The notes: generated from the sequence alone by a model not told the origin. Positions 30,465 to 42,753 are shown, counted from the first letter of the stretch. The stretch: DNA of 64,000 bases from Siniperca chuatsi (GCF_020085105.1 NC_058043.1:15285167-15349166), one strand, 5' to 3'. Made by a program: numbers and translations.

Positions 30465-32680
30465 TTGTTTTACATTTTCTTAAATTTGTACCTGAGGCTA
30501 TTCCTAGTCCTAAACCTGTAGTTGCACATGTTTGTTGAAGCCTCACCTTTTGCATGGCTGGAGTGGAAGCTGGTGTGCTCTTGTGCTACTTTTGTCCCCT
30601 CACAGGTTTAAGAGTGTTGTGGGTTCAATGAAATGTCTTTCGGTTTCTTAGTCTTTTTCTGGGCTGCGTATTTCACCACATAGACATTTCAAACACTTTA
30701 ATATCAAACTTTACTACAGTACTAAAAATGGTGTTGTGACATTGCTGCCAACTGTAGATAGAAATATTCCACTGTAAATGTATGTCCTATGGTTTTATAT
30801 TGACATTTTTTATTACACCGAATGTCTTGGCTTATGTCAGTCTGTGTGATTTAGATAGCATATTGTTAAATCTTTGCCTATTAGGTCTAAAAATTAAACT
30901 TGACAGAAGGTCAAATTAGCTAAATTGTAGATCAGGTTAGATTAGTTACATTCTAAATTTCATTTGTCTTTGTTTCCCAGATGTTCTTTTAACTCCAAAG
31001 TTGACTGGAAGACCATTACAACTTCAGAATGTTCACAGCATCTTCTTCAACACTGTTTAAACTGACTTGGACACCACAAAAACGAAGGGAAACCAATGCC
31101 TTTCCTACACAAAGAAGAGCACAATTGTTTATCACCTAGTTAAGAAAGGATCTCCTGTGGTATCAAATCAGAAACTTGTGCATTCCTTCTTGGACCATTT
31201 TATGTTACCTTGAAAGAGAAAACAACACTATCATCCCATGCAAATGTGTGTGTCTTGAAAGCAAATGTTGGAGTGTAATTGTACAAATTATTTAACTTTT
31301 TTTTTTTTTTAAGAATTCTATTCTGATGGTTTGTTATCCTTGATGGCTTTCTTTTTGTCATATTTCTTTAGTGGTTTTAGATATGTTTGAATTACAGCTT
31401 GTCTTTCTAATCCAGTTAAATCATATAAGACAGATGAGAGAAAAACATGCAGCAAGTAAAAGCTTGGATCATATTACACGAGCAGCTTTCAAAATGTCCA
31501 TGATGTATTTATATACTAGCTGTTTTTGTTTCATCACAGCCTTTTGCACATGAAGAAGCTTTGCCTCTCAACTAATATGTTAACTAACCAAGCACATGCT
31601 ATAAGTTATGAATGCTCATTCCAGTACAAAAGGAGTTATTACGAGTAACTTACACAGTTAACCCCCTTAATTCTTGTACATGCCTTTGACTTTGGGTGGG
31701 AAGGGGTGGGGTAGCAAGGTAGGTGCTGAGATAATTAGGGCATGGCTGGAGTTTATTATATGGATGGGGGATTGTGTTTAGTATCCACTTTGAGTGAAAC
31801 ACCTCACCTGACTAAATAGACACTTCCTTTGCTTGGGACTGCAGTTGCAACTCTGTGAATGAAATGTACAAATCAATGTCTGAAAATAATGGTCTGATGT
31901 TTTAAGTTAAGACATTTAATTTTGTCTGCCATGAGTTAATTTAGATGTGCATGCTGTAGACTTGCTTTCAATGGTGCAAAATTCCTAGATTTTTGTTTTT
32001 GTTTTGTTTCTGAAAAGGAGTGACCTATTGATTGAACTTAATAGAAGCCAATTTCTTTTGGCTCCAACTCTTCATACATCATGTACTAATACTGGTAACG
32101 CTATGCACCAGAGTGAGCAAGAATGGAGAAAGACTTAATATTGACTGCATACTTAGTGTAAATTATGCTTACCAGTTCTATTGATGCCAATTTTTGTAAT
32201 AATTATAACAATCATTGTGAGAATTTTATCCTTGACGAGTCCTTTTCTCTCCTTCAAGTCTTCACACTCAATGGAACAAAAACGTCCTCGCATACTGTCC
32301 ATACTAAAACTTTTGTACATTTTTTTTTCTTGGTCTTAAATTGAAAATCAGAGCATCTAAATGACAACATTTCACTGTATACAGAAGCACTTTTGTTAAA
32401 GTTGTGACATATTTTCACTTTTCTTTTTTCTGCAATGATGTACAATAAATGTGATGTATTTGTGTGTGGCCACAAGTGAAAATGCAATTCAACTGAGATG
32501 GATTCCCTTTTCTCTTTCCATTAATATTATAGAGCTCTGCACCCTTATGTACCTTTTCACTTTTTGTATTTCATTTCAGTCTGTTGGTGTTACACGGTGA
32601 GCTGGATGCAAGATAGATACTGTACTAAATTGTACTGTTATTGATTGAAAAATGTAATAAAAAGCTGTTTGAGATCTCTC
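30411..32680 (+). other. gnb1 3' UTR
   Basis: A long AT-rich non-coding stretch follows the TGA, with a poly(T) run at about 30428-30458. AATAAA signals occur at about 32444 (TACAATAAATG) and 32656-32661 (GTAATAAAAAGC), the second followed by a T-rich/GT-rich stretch typical of a cleavage region. Short open frames here are not supported as genes. Confidence 0.75.
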
Positions 32681-32689
32681 TTTTTGTTG

Positions 32690-34340
32690 AGTTGAATCCA
32701 AAGCTGCATTAGCTGTTTTAATTGTTTTTGTAAGGGTGTGTAACTAGATTAGATTAAACTTTGTAGCCCATACTTCATCATATAAATGTCATTCATATTG
32801 AACTTTTCTATAGTTTGGGATCAGTAGTAGAAGTGTGAGCTTTTCACTTTTGTTCAAGGAGGGCAGGGATTAAAGTGAGGGAAGTAGCTATGCAGTTTAG
32901 CTTTACTTATTTAAGATTCTGAGAGGGTCTAATGATTATGGGTGGGCCTCCTTAGTTTTCAAGACCATAAAATACCTGTGGTCGGCTCATGTAAGTTTTG
33001 CCAAACCAAAATCTACCGAATGTTTATAACACTGGACTACAGTACTGGCAATTTTGTGGGTTAATGAATTACAGGTTGTGGGTGTTGCTCTCTACTTCTG
33101 CCATGTAGCAGCTCCCATATTTTTACTACCATATACTTTTACAACAAGGTGTCTGTCACTGTCAGACAAACCAGCACCATAAAATATTGTAGTTGTAGAT
33201 TAAACAAATCTTTCATTACAGCTAAATCAGAACTCGTGCTTGTGGGTTGACTATTTCACCTTAATTGTATTGCTGCCTAATTTATCTTTGATATATATAT
33301 ATATATACATGATTTTTTTGTATTTCTATTTTAAAACAAGTGTACAAGTAGATCAACCAATTCATATTGTTGGATGGCATTGGAAGACGTTTACAGGTTG
33401 ACAGATTTTTAGACTTTCAAATGAATTGATAACATCCTCTTTAATCAACTTGTTTATTATCAATGTCTAGGTAGGACTTGAAATATATTGTATAATTAAA
33501 ACAGATGTCAGTGTTTGAAGATCTAACAGTGGGTCTCGTATCAGATACCGTTAGGCATCAAATTTTCTTTTTTTCAGACAAAACTAACCCAAGAAGTTGA
33601 TTGAACAATGCATTTAATGTTTACATTTAGCACGTGCCTGACAATTGCGCAGCTTGTGACTGAAACACACCGTGATGCAGCGGTTATCAATGATGCAAAC
33701 CCCTCTTTAATGGTATAAGATAAATGAGAACGTTTGAAACCGTAAATTGAAGGTAAATCCTTCTGATCAAAAAAATGTAATGGAGACAATTCGCGTCACA
33801 GGATGCAGGCTCAACTTTATAAATCTTTAGAGGTTTGTGCGTCCCATACCAACCGCCATCTTGCCAAATCTGCCAACTAACGAACAACTACTAGCTGCTA
33901 ACGGAAGAGCTGCTAACGGAAGCTGCTGTAGGATGTACTAAACCTGGCCTACCATACTCCCTTACAGGGGGGAGCAAAATAAAAGCGATTATCAACAATA
34001 CAATTCATTGACTTGTATTACATTCTATACAAAAAACAAACACAGACTATAATAGCAATGTTGGTTTTACAACTTTATACTTACGAATGATTCAATTACT
34101 GCCTATATTAATTACACACTACAAAACATTAACCGCCATAAAATGGAACCGTCCAATCTAACTACGTAGTTCCTTTTTTGCTTAGATAACAATACCATTT
34201 TGGTAGGCCTTACTTGGTGCTATCTTTTTTCGCCTCGTGGAAAAAATATTCCATGCCGTAGTTCTCACTTTGCATTTGGGACGAGACGAGCGCCTTAACG
34301 AACTTAATCGGCCTGCGCAAGCCATTTTGAGGAAATCGTT
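32690..34340. other. Intergenic region between gnb1 and tardbp
   Basis: No convincing exon. A minus-strand CAAGATGGCGG motif (YY1-like) at about 33855-33865 lies 5' of tardbp and could mark a divergent non-coding promoter. The minus-strand frame it starts (ATGGCGGTTGGT...) closes after nine codons. Bases from about 34230 become CpG-richer toward tardbp exon 1. Confidence 0.4.
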
Positions 34341-34344
34341 TTGT

Positions 34345-34433
34345 CGGATTAGTTAGCGGAGGGACCGTACGCAGTTTTCATTAAGTGGCACAGTGTTGAC
34401 GACACAGCTCACGTCTCTACGAACAAAGGAACA
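34345..34433 (+). other. Probable tardbp non-coding first exon
   Basis: A CpG-rich stretch ending in a good donor (ACA|GTAAGG at 34434) precedes the coding exon. A possible acceptor (TTGATTCAAG) at about 34655-34665 lies just before the ATG at 34691. The start is not determinable; the exon itself is inferred from the vertebrate TARDBP gene structure. Confidence 0.45.
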
Positions 34434-34690
34434 GTAAGGTCGATGCACGCTCGTTGGCGCACGCGGAGCGAATTGTTTATGAAATAATTTAAGATTAAAC
34501 CCACCCTAACGCCATTTTTGTTGTTGACTTGAGACGTCTTTTCCTCAAATATAACTAACGAATTAGCCTGACTCATTCAGTCCTGTTAGCAACGTCGGCT
34601 AAGGTTAGCCGCAATTGTGGACAACTAGCGAGCTAACTGCTAACTTTAGCATTGTTTTGATTCAAGCAATAAGTCTTCTTTTTTGGGAAA

Positions 34691-37162
34691 ATGGCCGAAG
34701 TATATATTCGAGTGGCAGAGGAGGAAAACGAGGAACCCATGGAGATCCCGTCCGAAGACGACGGCACTGTTCTGCTTTCAACCGTGGCAGCTCAGTTTCC
34801 AGGGGCTTGTGGCCTACGATTCAGGAGCCCCGTGTCTCAGTGCATGCGAGGAGTGCGTCTTGTAGAAGGGGTCCTGCACGCACCAGAAAACGGATGGGGG
34901 AATATCGTGTATGTGGTGAACTATCCAAAAGGTAAATATGAGCACTTTGCATTCATTTGTTTTTAAATAACACGTTATCCAAACAGGTGGCTAGATGTAA
35001 CGTTATTTATAATTCATGATGTAGCTTCAGCATACTGAAAATAGACGAATGACATGACGCTTAGTTTGTCCACGCCCACAAAAGTGCGCTTTGAGGCGCA
35101 AAATCCATTCACAAAATGAGCAAAACAAGATCAATGTTTTGTGTATACGAAGTTGTCAATTTATTTAGGCAAGCTAATACAATAGCCCTGCAATAAGTAC
35201 TATCTTCTTGGAAGTTGTTGAAACTGTTTTTAAAGTTGTGTTGTTTTAACTTTATGGTCATTTTAGAGGCTGTAGTCGTTGGTGTTGATTGTATTGCATT
35301 ATACTGAGGTGTTTGTAATGTTTAGTCTACAACCGTTATATATGTGAATGGGTTGATAAAAATGAGAACAACTATGAGTGTATTGCCTTACAATTTATCA
35401 GGACCTCCAACAACAGCTTCTAAAATGACCATTAAGTTAAAACCGTTTCCACAAAAACTTCTTGGATTTATTGGAGGGGCGTTTGTATTGGACTGTATTA
35501 ATTTAAGCTAGGTGGACCTAATAAGCTATGGGCAACTGTAGGTAGGCCCTAACAACTGCATAATCATTCAAATTTAATGACATGAAAGACATACATGTTA
35601 CTTATCCATTTTCATACAGTCATTCTATTTATAGAGATAGTTAAGATTATGCACTTGTGTTACAGTTGTAAAAAGTACATGGACAAATGTTCACATCAAA
35701 AATCTATTAGCAGAACAATGGCAACAATGAGGACGAAGAAAAATAATTTTGCTCAAAGAAAGTGAATTTCATTTTTTTTTTATTGTACAGCTTTGGTCTT
35801 GGAAATTATTTACAAAGTCAGTAGGAAAGTAACATCTTACAGCTGTCAAATTAATTTCTCTTTGTGTTGATCACATTTTAGACAACAAAAGGAAAATGGA
35901 GGAAATTGATGCATCCTCTGCGGTGAAAATGAAGAGAGGGGACATGAAGACATCTGACCTGATCGTGCTGGGTCTTCCTTGGAAAACAACTGAGCAGGAC
36001 CTGAAAGACTACTTTAGCACATTTGGAGAAGTCATAATGGTTCAGGTATAACATTAGTAACATTAATAAAAATGCATATCGCGTTGGTTTTATGTGGTGA
36101 CAATTGATCGTCATTGCTGGATGTTTGCGTTTTCTCACAGGTAAAACGAGATGCCAAGACAGGAAACTCTAAAGGATTTGGCTTTGTGAGATTCACAGAG
36201 TATGAGGCTCAGGAAAAGGTGATCTCCCAGCGCCATATGATTGACGGAAGATGGTGTGACTGCAAGCTCCCTAACTCGAAGGTGAATATGGTAATGTCCA
36301 TGCGTATACCCACACATTATGGGAATGAAAACCGTTATAACATGGTTCTTAACACTATAAACCTGCAGTATTATACACTAGTCATTTTTGTTTACAGCAA
36401 GGTCCAGATGAGCCATTGAGGAGCCGGAAAGTGTTTGTTGGCCGTTGCACAGAAGACATGACCACAGACGACCTTCGGCAGTTCTTTATGCAGTATGGAG
36501 AAGTCACAGATGTCTTCATCCCCAAGCCATTCCGTGCTTTTGCCTTTGTTACATTTGCAGATGATCAGGTATAATGTTAAATGTGTATAAAGTACTTCCT
36601 GTTATAGTGGTACCGCTGCCCAAATGACCTGATTTCGTGTCTTTTTTTTCCCTTTTTTTTCCCCTTACAGGTTGCCCAGTCTCTCTGTGGAGAGGACCTA
36701 ATTATCAAAGGTGTCAGCGTTCACATCTCAAATGCTGAGCCCAAACATGGCAATAGGCAGTTTGATCGCACAGCACGGTTTGGGAATGGTTTTGGAGCTC
36801 AAGCATTTGGTAGCAGCCGTAGTGGGTTAGGGAGCAGCACTAACAGTAGTCTGGCTAATTTTGGTTCCTTCAGTTTGAACCCTGCTATGATGGCCGCTGC
36901 TCAAGCTGCTCTGCAGAGTAGTTGGGGGATGATGGGCATGCTGGCTAGCCAGCAGCAGACATCCACCTCAGGCAGCACCCCCAGTGGAACAAGCTCTAGT
37001 AGGGACCAGAGTCAGTCTTTCAGTACAGGCAACAGCAATTATGGCACCAGCTCAGCCAGTCTTGGCTGGGGAACAGGGTCAAACTCTACAACCAGTGGCA
37101 GTGGGTTTAGCTCAGGTTTTGGGTCCAGTATGGAGTCAAAGTCATCTGGGTGGGGTATGTAA
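34691..37162 (+). CDS. tardbp: TAR DNA-binding protein 43 (TDP-43)
   Basis: A nuclear RNA-binding protein that recognises UG-rich RNA and controls splicing, 3' ends and its own mRNA. Five coding exons, 34691-34931, 35882-36045, 36141-36281, 36398-36568 and 36671-37162, give 402 residues (human 414). Domains: N-terminal oligomerisation fold (about 1-78, [20 protein letters not shown]), bipartite nuclear signal (about 82-98, KRKMEE...KMKRG), RRM1 (about 104-176, with KGFGFVRF), RRM2 (about 191-260, with RAFAFVTF) and a low-complexity tail. The conserved helix [20 protein letters not shown] and the terminal SSGWGM are intact. The Gly-rich stretch before that helix is shorter and Ser-rich compared with human. 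A strong splice donor overlaps the stop codon (see findings). Which teleost paralogue this is cannot be told. Confidence 0.97.
34932..35881. other. tardbp intron after the first coding exon
   Basis: A 950-base intron. Bases about 35270-35530 are a relic of MITE family C, shown by 'ttctaaaatgaccattaagt' and 'aagctaggtggacctaataa', both shared with the copies near 5440-5810 and 38776-39149. No additional exon was seen. Confidence 0.6.
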
Positions 37163-38440
37163 GTTAAATGTTTGTATGGTAAGTATTGTGAAAAAGATGA
37201 GTCTTTTCAAAATTAATTTCCGGTGTTGATGCGTATCTGAAAACTTTAACACTTTTGTGGAAGATGTTTTGTACATTTGGAAAACAAGCTAAAGATTTAA
37301 TTTAGAAAGTGTTGAAGTGAATTGTTTACCAGGATGTCTGACTAAAGTGCTATTTTTGATGTCTCATTTGTTTGTATCCATTTCAACTGGATTCTCTAAT
37401 GCATGTATTGTGAAATGTGATAACCATTTTGAAAAATGCATGAATGTTTGTGGTTTACCATTATCCGGCTTTGTCATCGACTTAAAAAGGCAATCTTGCA
37501 TTGGGAAGAATCTGGTTGAAACCTAAATGTTTTAAGTGCAACTTTATTTGCAGTCAAGTTCTGTGGAAAAGCCTTCATTGAAATCTCTTCTGCAGTTCAC
37601 CTCTCTTCCATTTTCCTGTGAGGAAGCTCCTATTTGGCAGCATTCTTGGGGTGATATCGGTATCATTCTCCCTCTTCCCACCTGTAAATGCTATGCCATC
37701 AAAGAACGGCTTCACTCCGCATGTTCTAAGAGACGGTGGGTGTTTTCACTTTTATCCACTTTTAAATGGAAAGAACTGCGCAACTGACATTTTAAGAACT
37801 GATGAGTGCGATTGAGGATGGCTTGTGGCGAAGAGTGAAGCGATGAGTGAGCGAACGGAGAGACGCGTGAAACGGACTGGTTGTGCGGTGAAAGAGCCCA
37901 ATTTGACTGCTTTTTGAGTGTGTGAGTGGAAGCTGCAGATGCTACGAGCGCCTCCCCCTAACATGGACATTCTTTAATTAGTACTTCAAGATTTTTTTTT
38001 TTTAATCTTTGCAAGTATTTCCTTACTCTTTAAGTATGTCGATCAAGTGCAGAAATATCAAAATGTAGTGGAATGTTGTGATGAATATTTGTATTGCTTA
38101 TATTATCTGATTTGAATGCTGTATGGTGTGTGCTTTCATGTTATTGAACTGATCTGTAAGTGTGTACTTGATGTGGATGACACCTGCTGAAGACTCTGGG
38201 AGACGCGAGTGATAGTGTGAGAACGTGGAGTGGTGTGTCCAATGGTTCCCAGTAGCTCTTGTTTTGTGAGGTGTTTAAAAACATGTCAAATGAAGGGAGT
38301 TGTATAATAAAGTTCATTTGAATAGATGCTTAGTTGATATTACTTGAGTCAATTTGTCAAATAAAAAAACATCTAATTCGATTCACATATCTAGGGACCT
38401 TGGGCTCTGCTGGTCGAGGTCTCCGTTTGAACCCTGACTG
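37163..38440 (+). other. tardbp 3' UTR with possible retained/spliced intron
   Basis: Non-coding sequence follows the stop. AATAAA signals lie at 38306-38311 and about 38359. The stretch 37800-38250 is unusually rich in GUG/GUGUG/GAGUG-like words, which fits a TDP-43 autoregulatory binding region but is not proof of one. A candidate acceptor (ATATCTAG|GG) ends at 38394. Short open frames here have no recognisable similarity. Confidence 0.55.
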
Positions 38441-38775
38441 AAGTGTGTTCTGAAGGACGAAGACGGAAGTTCCAACACTTTCAGTGTGTGGCCTTCTCAG
38501 ACATGACATGGGGTAGTACCTGTCTTTTTGCTGCTTTTGATGGCTTGTCAGAGTGAATTATCCCTTCTTGATTATTCACAGCTACTTTTAAGGTTAGAGA
38601 CAAGTTCTTACGGGGTCATTATCTTTATTTTAACCGTAAACAGATGAGCTCAGCAATGTGGCATAACCTCTCAAAACAATAGTTATCTACACTAATTTGG
38701 CTAAAGTAATAAGACAACTGATGGCACATTGCTGAGCCTTGGAAGTGGTGATTAGGATTTTTAGGTGGCCTTTGA

Positions 38776-39149
38776 CACTCAGTGGCCACTTTATTTGGGT
38801 ACACCTGTACAATCAATTGCAATTCATTTGTAAGAAGTTTATAATTTTTTGTTGACAGTTGTCAAATGTGTAAATTAATTTGTTTAATACTGAGGCCATA
38901 GGTGGTGGTGTACTGGACTACAGTATATTGTAATATTTGTCCACCCTAGTTACATACATGAAGGGGGCAGAATATTAGAAGCAACTGAGTGTAATACACT
39001 CAGTACAACACCACCTCCATGCTGAAACTGTTCAAATAACACCTGTCAGAGAAAAAATAAGTTACAGGCATAAAATTAGAAATAAATGCACGTGTATTGG
39101 ATTGATATTAGATTGTACAGATGTACCTAATAAAGTGGTCACTGAGTGT
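38776..39149 (+). mobile_element. MITE family C, best-preserved copy
   Basis: The left end ACACTCAGTGGCCACTTTAT and the right end (complement ACACTCAGTGACCACTTTAT) form an inverted repeat of about 35 bases, continuing to TGTACA on both sides. The interior contains 'tattgtaatatttgtccacc' and its own short inverted repeat around ACTGAGTGTAATACACTCAGT (about 38983-39003). It has no coding capacity. I know this TIR as very common in fish; the superfamily is uncertain. It lies between the convergent tardbp and cenps genes. Confidence 0.8.
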
Positions 39150-39605
39150 ATGCTATGGATAGTTTGGCCGGCAGTCTTAACAGTACATTTAAGGTTTCCC
39201 CACCTGCAAAACAACACATATTTAGATCATTCTTGTTACATTCTGGAGAAACAAGGCAGGTATGTAATTTAGCAGTCTAAACCGCTCTAATAGAAGATTA
39301 TGAAGTTAGGTTCAGAGTTCTTGTAGTAAGTGTCAATTTGACAGAGCTTTGAAAAAACAAAACATTAAATCAGTTCAAATGCACTATACTTTGACATTGC
39401 ATCAGCAGGTCCCAGGACACGTCTTAATTTGTTCTAAACCTGCTCAAAGTGTACAAGAAACTACTGTATGCTGTAGAATTCATGAAAGTTGAAATGCATA
39501 ATTCCTATAACAGAATGACTGTGACACCTTGTATTAGTCAGCTTTCATGTTTATTTGAATGTTGGGCACAAGTGAGACGCTGCAAGTCTGCCTGTGTCTT
39601 GTCCT

Positions 39606-41049
39606 TTATTCTCTGCTTTCCTCCTCAGTGTCTCTGCTCTTCCTCTTCCCAGTATTCTTCTTTTTCAAATCCCTCTGCTCCTGGTTCAGTTCTTCACTTT
39701 TATTTTGTATGTAGATGGACTGAAATAAAGGCAAATTAAACATTACATTTGCTCTGCTGCAGAATATATATACTCCCACACGGTTCCAGTATACTGCATT
39801 ACTAGGATGAAATGTGTTTGAGTGGCCTACATTTACTTGGCATAACTATATGCGTTTGATTTGGACTTGTTGGCTCATACGTTACTAGACGTGGTATACA
39901 TGACTGAGTGCTCTATAATTCCCTTTTGACAGTACAGTGGAAATAACTCACCAATGCAGTACTGCGACGGGCTACAAGCTTTACATCTTCCGCAGACGCT
40001 GTGCTTCTTTTAGCATGCCTGAAATGAAATTTGAGAATGTAAATCAGATGAATAAAAAGAGATTATGAAAAAGTTGAGATTATACTAGTTCGACTAAGAC
40101 AAATGAACAAAAGACCTCACCTGGTATTTTGGCTACATTTTAAAGACAGTTTAGGGTTAACTCATCTGTTAATATGGTTACAAAAATAAAGATGCTCACC
40201 TTGCAAAGGCTTCCAGGTCTTTAGCAAATATATCTGGAAAAAAGTGAGTCAACAGTGGGATGTTGAGTTTAGATTGACCTGTGGCAATTATGAAACGGCA
40301 TTGTATTGAATGTTGTTACTAATATTTTGCCCAACTATTTACAGACAGGAGGGGTTAAAATATTAAAGTTCTTTACAGTTAGTTACACACATTTCCTAGT
40401 ACTCTTTACACAGACAACAGCAGCGTTTCATTGTTTTGACACAAAATGAATTAAATCTTTTGAAATTCATTGGCTTTTTCACTCAAACACCAGCAAAACT
40501 GCACATTTTTACATACTGTCTTTATAAAATAACACCAATTTGCATCTACAACTTTTATAAAAATTTCAAAATATATATATAAAAAAAAGACTGAAGACCT
40601 ATCCAGGTGATTTTGCTTTTCAATTTCATATTATCTATAAAAAAGAAGCAAATCTTTGGAATGTAAACAATGACACACAGAGGGGCAATGACTGCTGGGT
40701 GCCTGAACATATCTGCAGAAAATTGCCAGGGATGGATTGGGTATGCAAAGAGATTATTTTGCCATGAGAGGACACAAGTTGTGAAGTGGATAGTAAATTG
40801 TGGCCAAATGCAGAAGACAGGGTTGTGTAGCACTGCTGTATATTTATTGTATAGCTGTATAAATTACAGTAGTAGCTATCCCATACATGTGCATATGGTG
40901 TATAAACATGCTTTTTGTATTACATTACTGGGATAACTTTAGTTGTATTATGGAATTACTCTGTAAAAAAGTAAAAAAAATAAAACATTGAGGCATACTG
41001 CAGGATTTCTGGTTTATTTCTGTAACATTCTGAAAGGTAGCACATTACA

Positions 41050-41114
<65 letters not shown>

Positions 41115-42753
41115 ATTTCGGTTGCATGAGGGCATTCTGGATGTGAGATTAACTGTTGTACCGAGATGCATGCTGGTAGAAAACAAAGTTTTGGAAACGG
41201 TGAACTCAGTATTGAGAAATGCATGTAACCAATTATTTAAAAAAAGCAACATCCTTGCAAACACTACAATATAACAACAAAGCTATATATTTTAAGCTTT
41301 ACAAGATATTACTCATTTAAATAAATAATGGTAACTCAGCTGATTCAAGTGACTGGATCTGCTGGTAGGTTGTATAATTACTGTTGTGCTTTGTAATGAT
41401 GTTTGAGTAAAATTTTGATCTTTTAGTATGTTACACTAATAGAAATTTTAAATTCCTAAAGCTCTGTTGGACATATAACACTGAACAAAGTTTGTTTTAC
41501 TGAACAAATGTAAAAAAAAATATATCTATCCACGCAGAAAACTACTGTAGATGAGATTCATAATTTGAAGCTGTACACTTGACAACAGGATGTCTGAGTT
41601 TTAATGACTTTTTTATGCGATGTATGTCTCTGATGGCGTAGGCTGGACTAATATCCTTGTTGACACCCACCACATTGTCTGAAAGTTGTCTCGGCTATTG
41701 CTGCTATGACTTGTCGACTGAACTCTCTCCGGTGGTCCTCTCCGATCTTCTGACACAGGCGCCCCACAGTATAATGGACTGCTGCCTTTAACCTCTGAAA
41801 TTCAAAACATTAACTAAATCAAATTAAAAGAAATCCACATGGTGCTACATACTTGACCATAGGGATGATACTGTAATGCTTTTTACCTATCTGGTGATGT
41901 CCCTAATGTTTAACACATTGGTGGAATGTAATTTAACTACATTTACTCAAGTAAATGAGGTGCTTGTACTTTACTTGAGTAGTTACATTTTATGCAACTT
42001 TATACTTCTACTCCACTACAATTCAGGAGGGAAATATTGTACTTTTCACTCCACTACATTTGTCTTTAGTTGCTTCTCAGATACCCTTCCTGCCCAGTGA
42101 AAACCACGTATCTCCACATTTGGTGATGATACACTGAAGGATTAAATGTTTCTTTATGAGTCGAGAAAATTCTACTTCTTAAATTAAATAAACTATTTAA
42201 ACCCCTCCTTGGATTAGCTGGAAATCAGGGCTGTTTTTCTGAGCTCATGAAAAGTTGACTTTGTAGAGATACGTGGCTCTCTCAGGACAGCGACACTACA
42301 AACATATGATGATCTTATAGAATATGATGCTTTGCTTTAGATTAAACTACCCAACAGTATATAAAGTAGTTAAAATTAGCACAACCTTAAAACATCTACA
42401 GCAGTAAAATACAGCATAACGTTACACAAGAATGCACCAATATTAATTTAAAAAAATCATATAATAATACTAAAACACTGACAGGGGCCATTTTTCATTC
42501 TACAGAGTGAATACCTTTACTTTTGATACTTTAAGTACATTTTTTGGAAAATAACAATAACATACTTTCACAGTGTGGTAACGTTACAGTGCTACTTTTA
42601 CTCAAGTTTACCCGCAGCCAACGGATTTGTAGCTATAGCTAGCTAGCTAGCTAGCTAGCGTTAATATTAGCCAAATCTGACGAGCTGTCACGTAACGTAG
42701 CAACGTTAAAATAACGCTCTTACCTGTTGGGTCTCGTCTTTATCAACAGACAT
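39606..42753 (-). CDS. cenps: Centromere protein S (CENP-S / MHF1)
   Basis: A histone-fold protein that pairs with CENP-X. It acts in the CENP-T-W-S-X kinetochore complex and, as MHF1, with FANCM in replication-fork repair. Five exons on the minus strand, 42753-42724, 41794-41671, 40233-40200, 40018-39952 and 39719-39606, encode 122 residues with all phases closing. The fold is clear: QQRLKAAVHYTVGRLCQKIG (helix 1), FSRQVIAAIAETTFRQC...FAKDLEAFARHAKR (helix 2) and TASAEDVKLVARRS (helix 3). A charged Lys/Glu tail (KKKNTGKRKSRD) follows. In human it is also on 1p36.22 with RBP7. A poly(A)-signal hexamer AATAAA overlaps the stop codon on the sense strand. Confidence 0.95.
41052..41110 (+). repeat. 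(TA)n microsatellite in cenps intron 2
   Basis: About 29 TA units. The rest of the intron (40234-41670) is AT-rich without a supported exon. Confidence 0.9.
41915..42612 (+). mobile_element. MITE family B, copy 2, with a nested MITE
   Basis: The left part ('ttggtggaatgtaatttaac', 'gtactttacttgagtagtta', 'ttctactccactacaattca') and the right part ('cttttgatactttaagtaca', 'gctacttttactcaag') match the element at 61592-62140. Between them lies a block at about 42085-42305 whose ends, 'ccacgtatctccaca' and 'tgtagagatacgtgg', are inverted complements. This looks like a second small element inserted into the first. The whole lies in cenps intron 1. Confidence 0.7.
42634..42658 (+). repeat. (AGCT)n tetranucleotide repeat near cenps exon 1
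   Basis: Six uninterrupted AGCT/GCTA units about 65 bases 3' of (inside intron 1 from) the first cenps exon. The motif is self-complementary, so either strand can fold. Confidence 0.9.
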
